Positions 5,684 to 7,031 of a stretch of DNA of 7,031 nt are shown piece after piece. The position numbers and the translations under genes were made by a program. The DNA is from an uncultured Eubacteriales bacterium (lineage in GTDB: Bacteria; Bacillota; Clostridia; Oscillospirales; Oscillospiraceae). The notes under the pieces were generated by a model, which saw nothing but the letters and a program-made list of their open reading frames with translations, was not told where the DNA came from and did no database searches. The DNA lies in NCBI GenBank assembly GCA_900553545.1, contig USDP01000080.1:1-7031 (forward strand). The letters are read 5' to 3'. How positions within the stretch are numbered: the first letter of the stretch is position 1; every line of letters begins with the position of its first letter.

Positions 5684-7031
5684 ATGGACGAAGAACGGAA
5701 CTTTACAATCGATCCGGAGGACGAGCCCCCGGCGCAATCGGAATATACGCAGCCGGACTATATCCCGGAATGGACGCAGCCCACGCAGCCGGAGGAGCCG
5801 GAGGAACCAAAGAAGAAGCGGCGGACGTGGCTGAAGATCACGGCGCTGCTGCTGGCGCTGGCCATTGTGGCAAGCCTTGGGCGAGCGCTGCTGCGCAGCG
5901 CGATCAACGGGCTTGCAGCGCATAACGCCAGCGGCGATTCAGCGCAGCCGGCAGCGGATGCGAGCGGGGCGGCCAGTGCACCGGAATCAGCCGGCGAACC
6001 CTATCAGAGGGAGCTGACACCGCTCCCGGAGACGCTTCCGACCTACGACAGCGGCAAGACGCTGACCGCGCAGGAGGTCTACGGCATCAACGTAGACGCG
6101 GTGTGCGGCATTGCAACCGAGGTAACCACGAATGTCTTCGGGCAGACGGCGTCGACCGCGGTTGTGGGCAGCGGATTCGTGCTGACGGAAGACGGCTACG
6201 TCGTGACGAACAACCACGTCGTAGAGGGCACGGACAATGTATCCGTCAAGCTGCACGACGGGAGCACGTATCCGGCGGAGATCATCGGCGGCGATTCGCT
6301 GAGCGATGTGGCGTTGCTGAAGATTGAGGCGGAGGGACTCTCGCACGTGGCGGTCGGCGATTCGGATGCCATCGCCGTCGGCGAGGGGTGCATCGCCATC
6401 GGCAATCCGCTCGGCGAGCTGACGTTCACGATGACGGGCGGCTATGTCAGCGCGCTGCCGCGCGAAATCAACATCAGCGGCAAGCCCATCAGCATGTTCC
6501 AGACCGACGCGGCCATCAACGCGGGCAACTCCGGCGGGCCGCTGTTTGACATGGCGGGCAACGTCATCGGCATCACGAGCGCGAAAATTTCCGGCATCAC
6601 AGGCTCCGGCGCAAGCATCGAGGGCGTGGGCTTTGCCATCCCGATCAACGAGGCGCTGCGCGTCGTCTACGACTTGCAGGAATACGGCTATGTGCGCGGG
6701 CGGGCATTCCTCGGCGTGACGGTCAAGGAGCTGGACGCCGCGACGGCGGACACCTATGGGCTGCCCGTGGGGCCGATCGTGCAGAGCGTGGTCGCGGACA
6801 GCTGCGCGGACAAGGCCGGGATCGCCGTGAAGGACATCATTCTGGCCTTCAACGAAAGAAACGTCAAAACCTACACGCAGCTGATGTCGGCGCTGAACAA
6901 GTGCAGCGCGGGCGACGTGGTGACGCTCCGCATCTACCGCGCGGGCGCGGAGCTGGATGTGACGCTGACGCTCGACGAGCGGCCGGAGGAGCAGACCGTG
7001 CGGAAGGCGGAGCAGGGCGACGTCGACAACA
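5684..7031 (+). CDS. htrA: Second membrane-anchored HtrA/DegP-family serine protease with PDZ domain (3' end outside window)
   Basis: An open frame of 449 residues runs to the window edge without a stop. The acidic, Pro-rich N-terminus (1-42) leads to KKKRR, a single hydrophobic anchor (about 49-66), and an Ala/Ser linker. The protease domain has His178 in TNNHVVEG, Asp208 in LSDVALLKI and Ser283 in NAGNSGGPLF, so the triad is intact. A PDZ domain follows (about 339-430: FLGVTVKEL, GIAVKDIILAFN). The sequence has entered the polar tail when the window ends, so little is probably missing. It differs clearly from the divergent HtrA at 64-1452: its extracytoplasmic part holds four cysteines (141, 236, 374, 407), where that of the other has none. 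GGAGAGG lies 6 bases before the ATG, and only 3 bp separate it from the transporter stop, so it is very likely co-transcribed with the transporter genes. Confidence 0.93.
   Translation, partial: MDEERNFTIDPEDEPPAQSEYTQPDYIPEWTQPTQPEEPEEPKKKRRTWLKITALLLALAIVASLGRALLRSAINGLAAHNASGDSAQPAADASGAASAPESAGEPYQRELTPLPETLPTYDSGKTLTAQEVYGINVDAVCGIATEVTTNVFGQTASTAVVGSGFVLTEDGYVVTNNHVVEGTDNVSVKLHDGSTYPAEIIGGDSLSDVALLKIEAEGLSHVAVGDSDAIAVGEGCIAIGNPLGELTFTMTGGYVSALPREINISGKPISMFQTDAAINAGNSGGPLFDMAGNVIGITSAKISGITGSGASIEGVGFAIPINEALRVVYDLQEYGYVRGRAFLGVTVKELDAATADTYGLPVGPIVQSVVADSCADKAGIAVKDIILAFNERNVKTYTQLMSALNKCSAGDVVTLRIYRAGAELDVTLTLDERPEEQTVRKAEQGDVDN

Noticed and set aside
5164..5925. 253-residue plus-strand frame spanning the end of the fusion gene and start of the second HtrA
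   Set aside because: Out of frame with two proteins that have clear family signatures and good ribosome binding sites.

Overview
The window reads as a G+C-rich, densely coded chromosomal segment of a Gram-positive anaerobe. The protein features best fit the class Clostridia, probably the Oscillospirales/Ruminococcaceae; this is inferred from a DUF4430 lipoprotein, an ECF-type vitamin transporter and membrane-anchored HtrA proteases, not from any marker gene. No tRNA, rRNA, mobile element, CRISPR array or phage gene is visible.

Layout. A minus-strand htrA-like protease (64-1452) ends in two adjacent hairpins at the left edge (8-59). A 237-bp divergent control region (1453-1689) follows. It holds the htrA Shine-Dalgarno, a 7-bp inverted repeat, a set of hexamers repeated every 11 bp, and a good sigma-A-type promoter firing rightward. 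To the right, four plus-strand genes are packed as one apparent operon: a transcobalamin-like (DUF4430) lipoprotein (1690-2193), an ECF transporter T component (2190-3065), an 875-residue fusion of two ECF ATPases with a membrane S-component region (3053-5680), and a second, distinct HtrA protease (5684 to beyond the window end). The first three genes overlap and the fourth starts 3 bp after the third.

Function. The first three plus-strand genes look like a complete vitamin uptake machine: a surface binding lipoprotein, the energy-coupling membrane protein, and both ATPases joined to the substrate-binding membrane subunit. The DUF4430 fold is shared with the C-terminal domain of animal transcobalamin/intrinsic factor, so cobalamin or another corrinoid is the likeliest substrate; this is inference. 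The two HtrA proteases at either side have intact His-Asp-Ser triads and PDZ domains and should act on misfolded proteins outside the membrane. One is co-transcribed with the transporter, the other is divergent from it, and the shared control region may link them. The most noteworthy points are the ABC-ABC-membrane-S fusion, the transporter-protease operon, and the 11-bp-phased repeats, which resemble binding sites of an OmpR-family response regulator.
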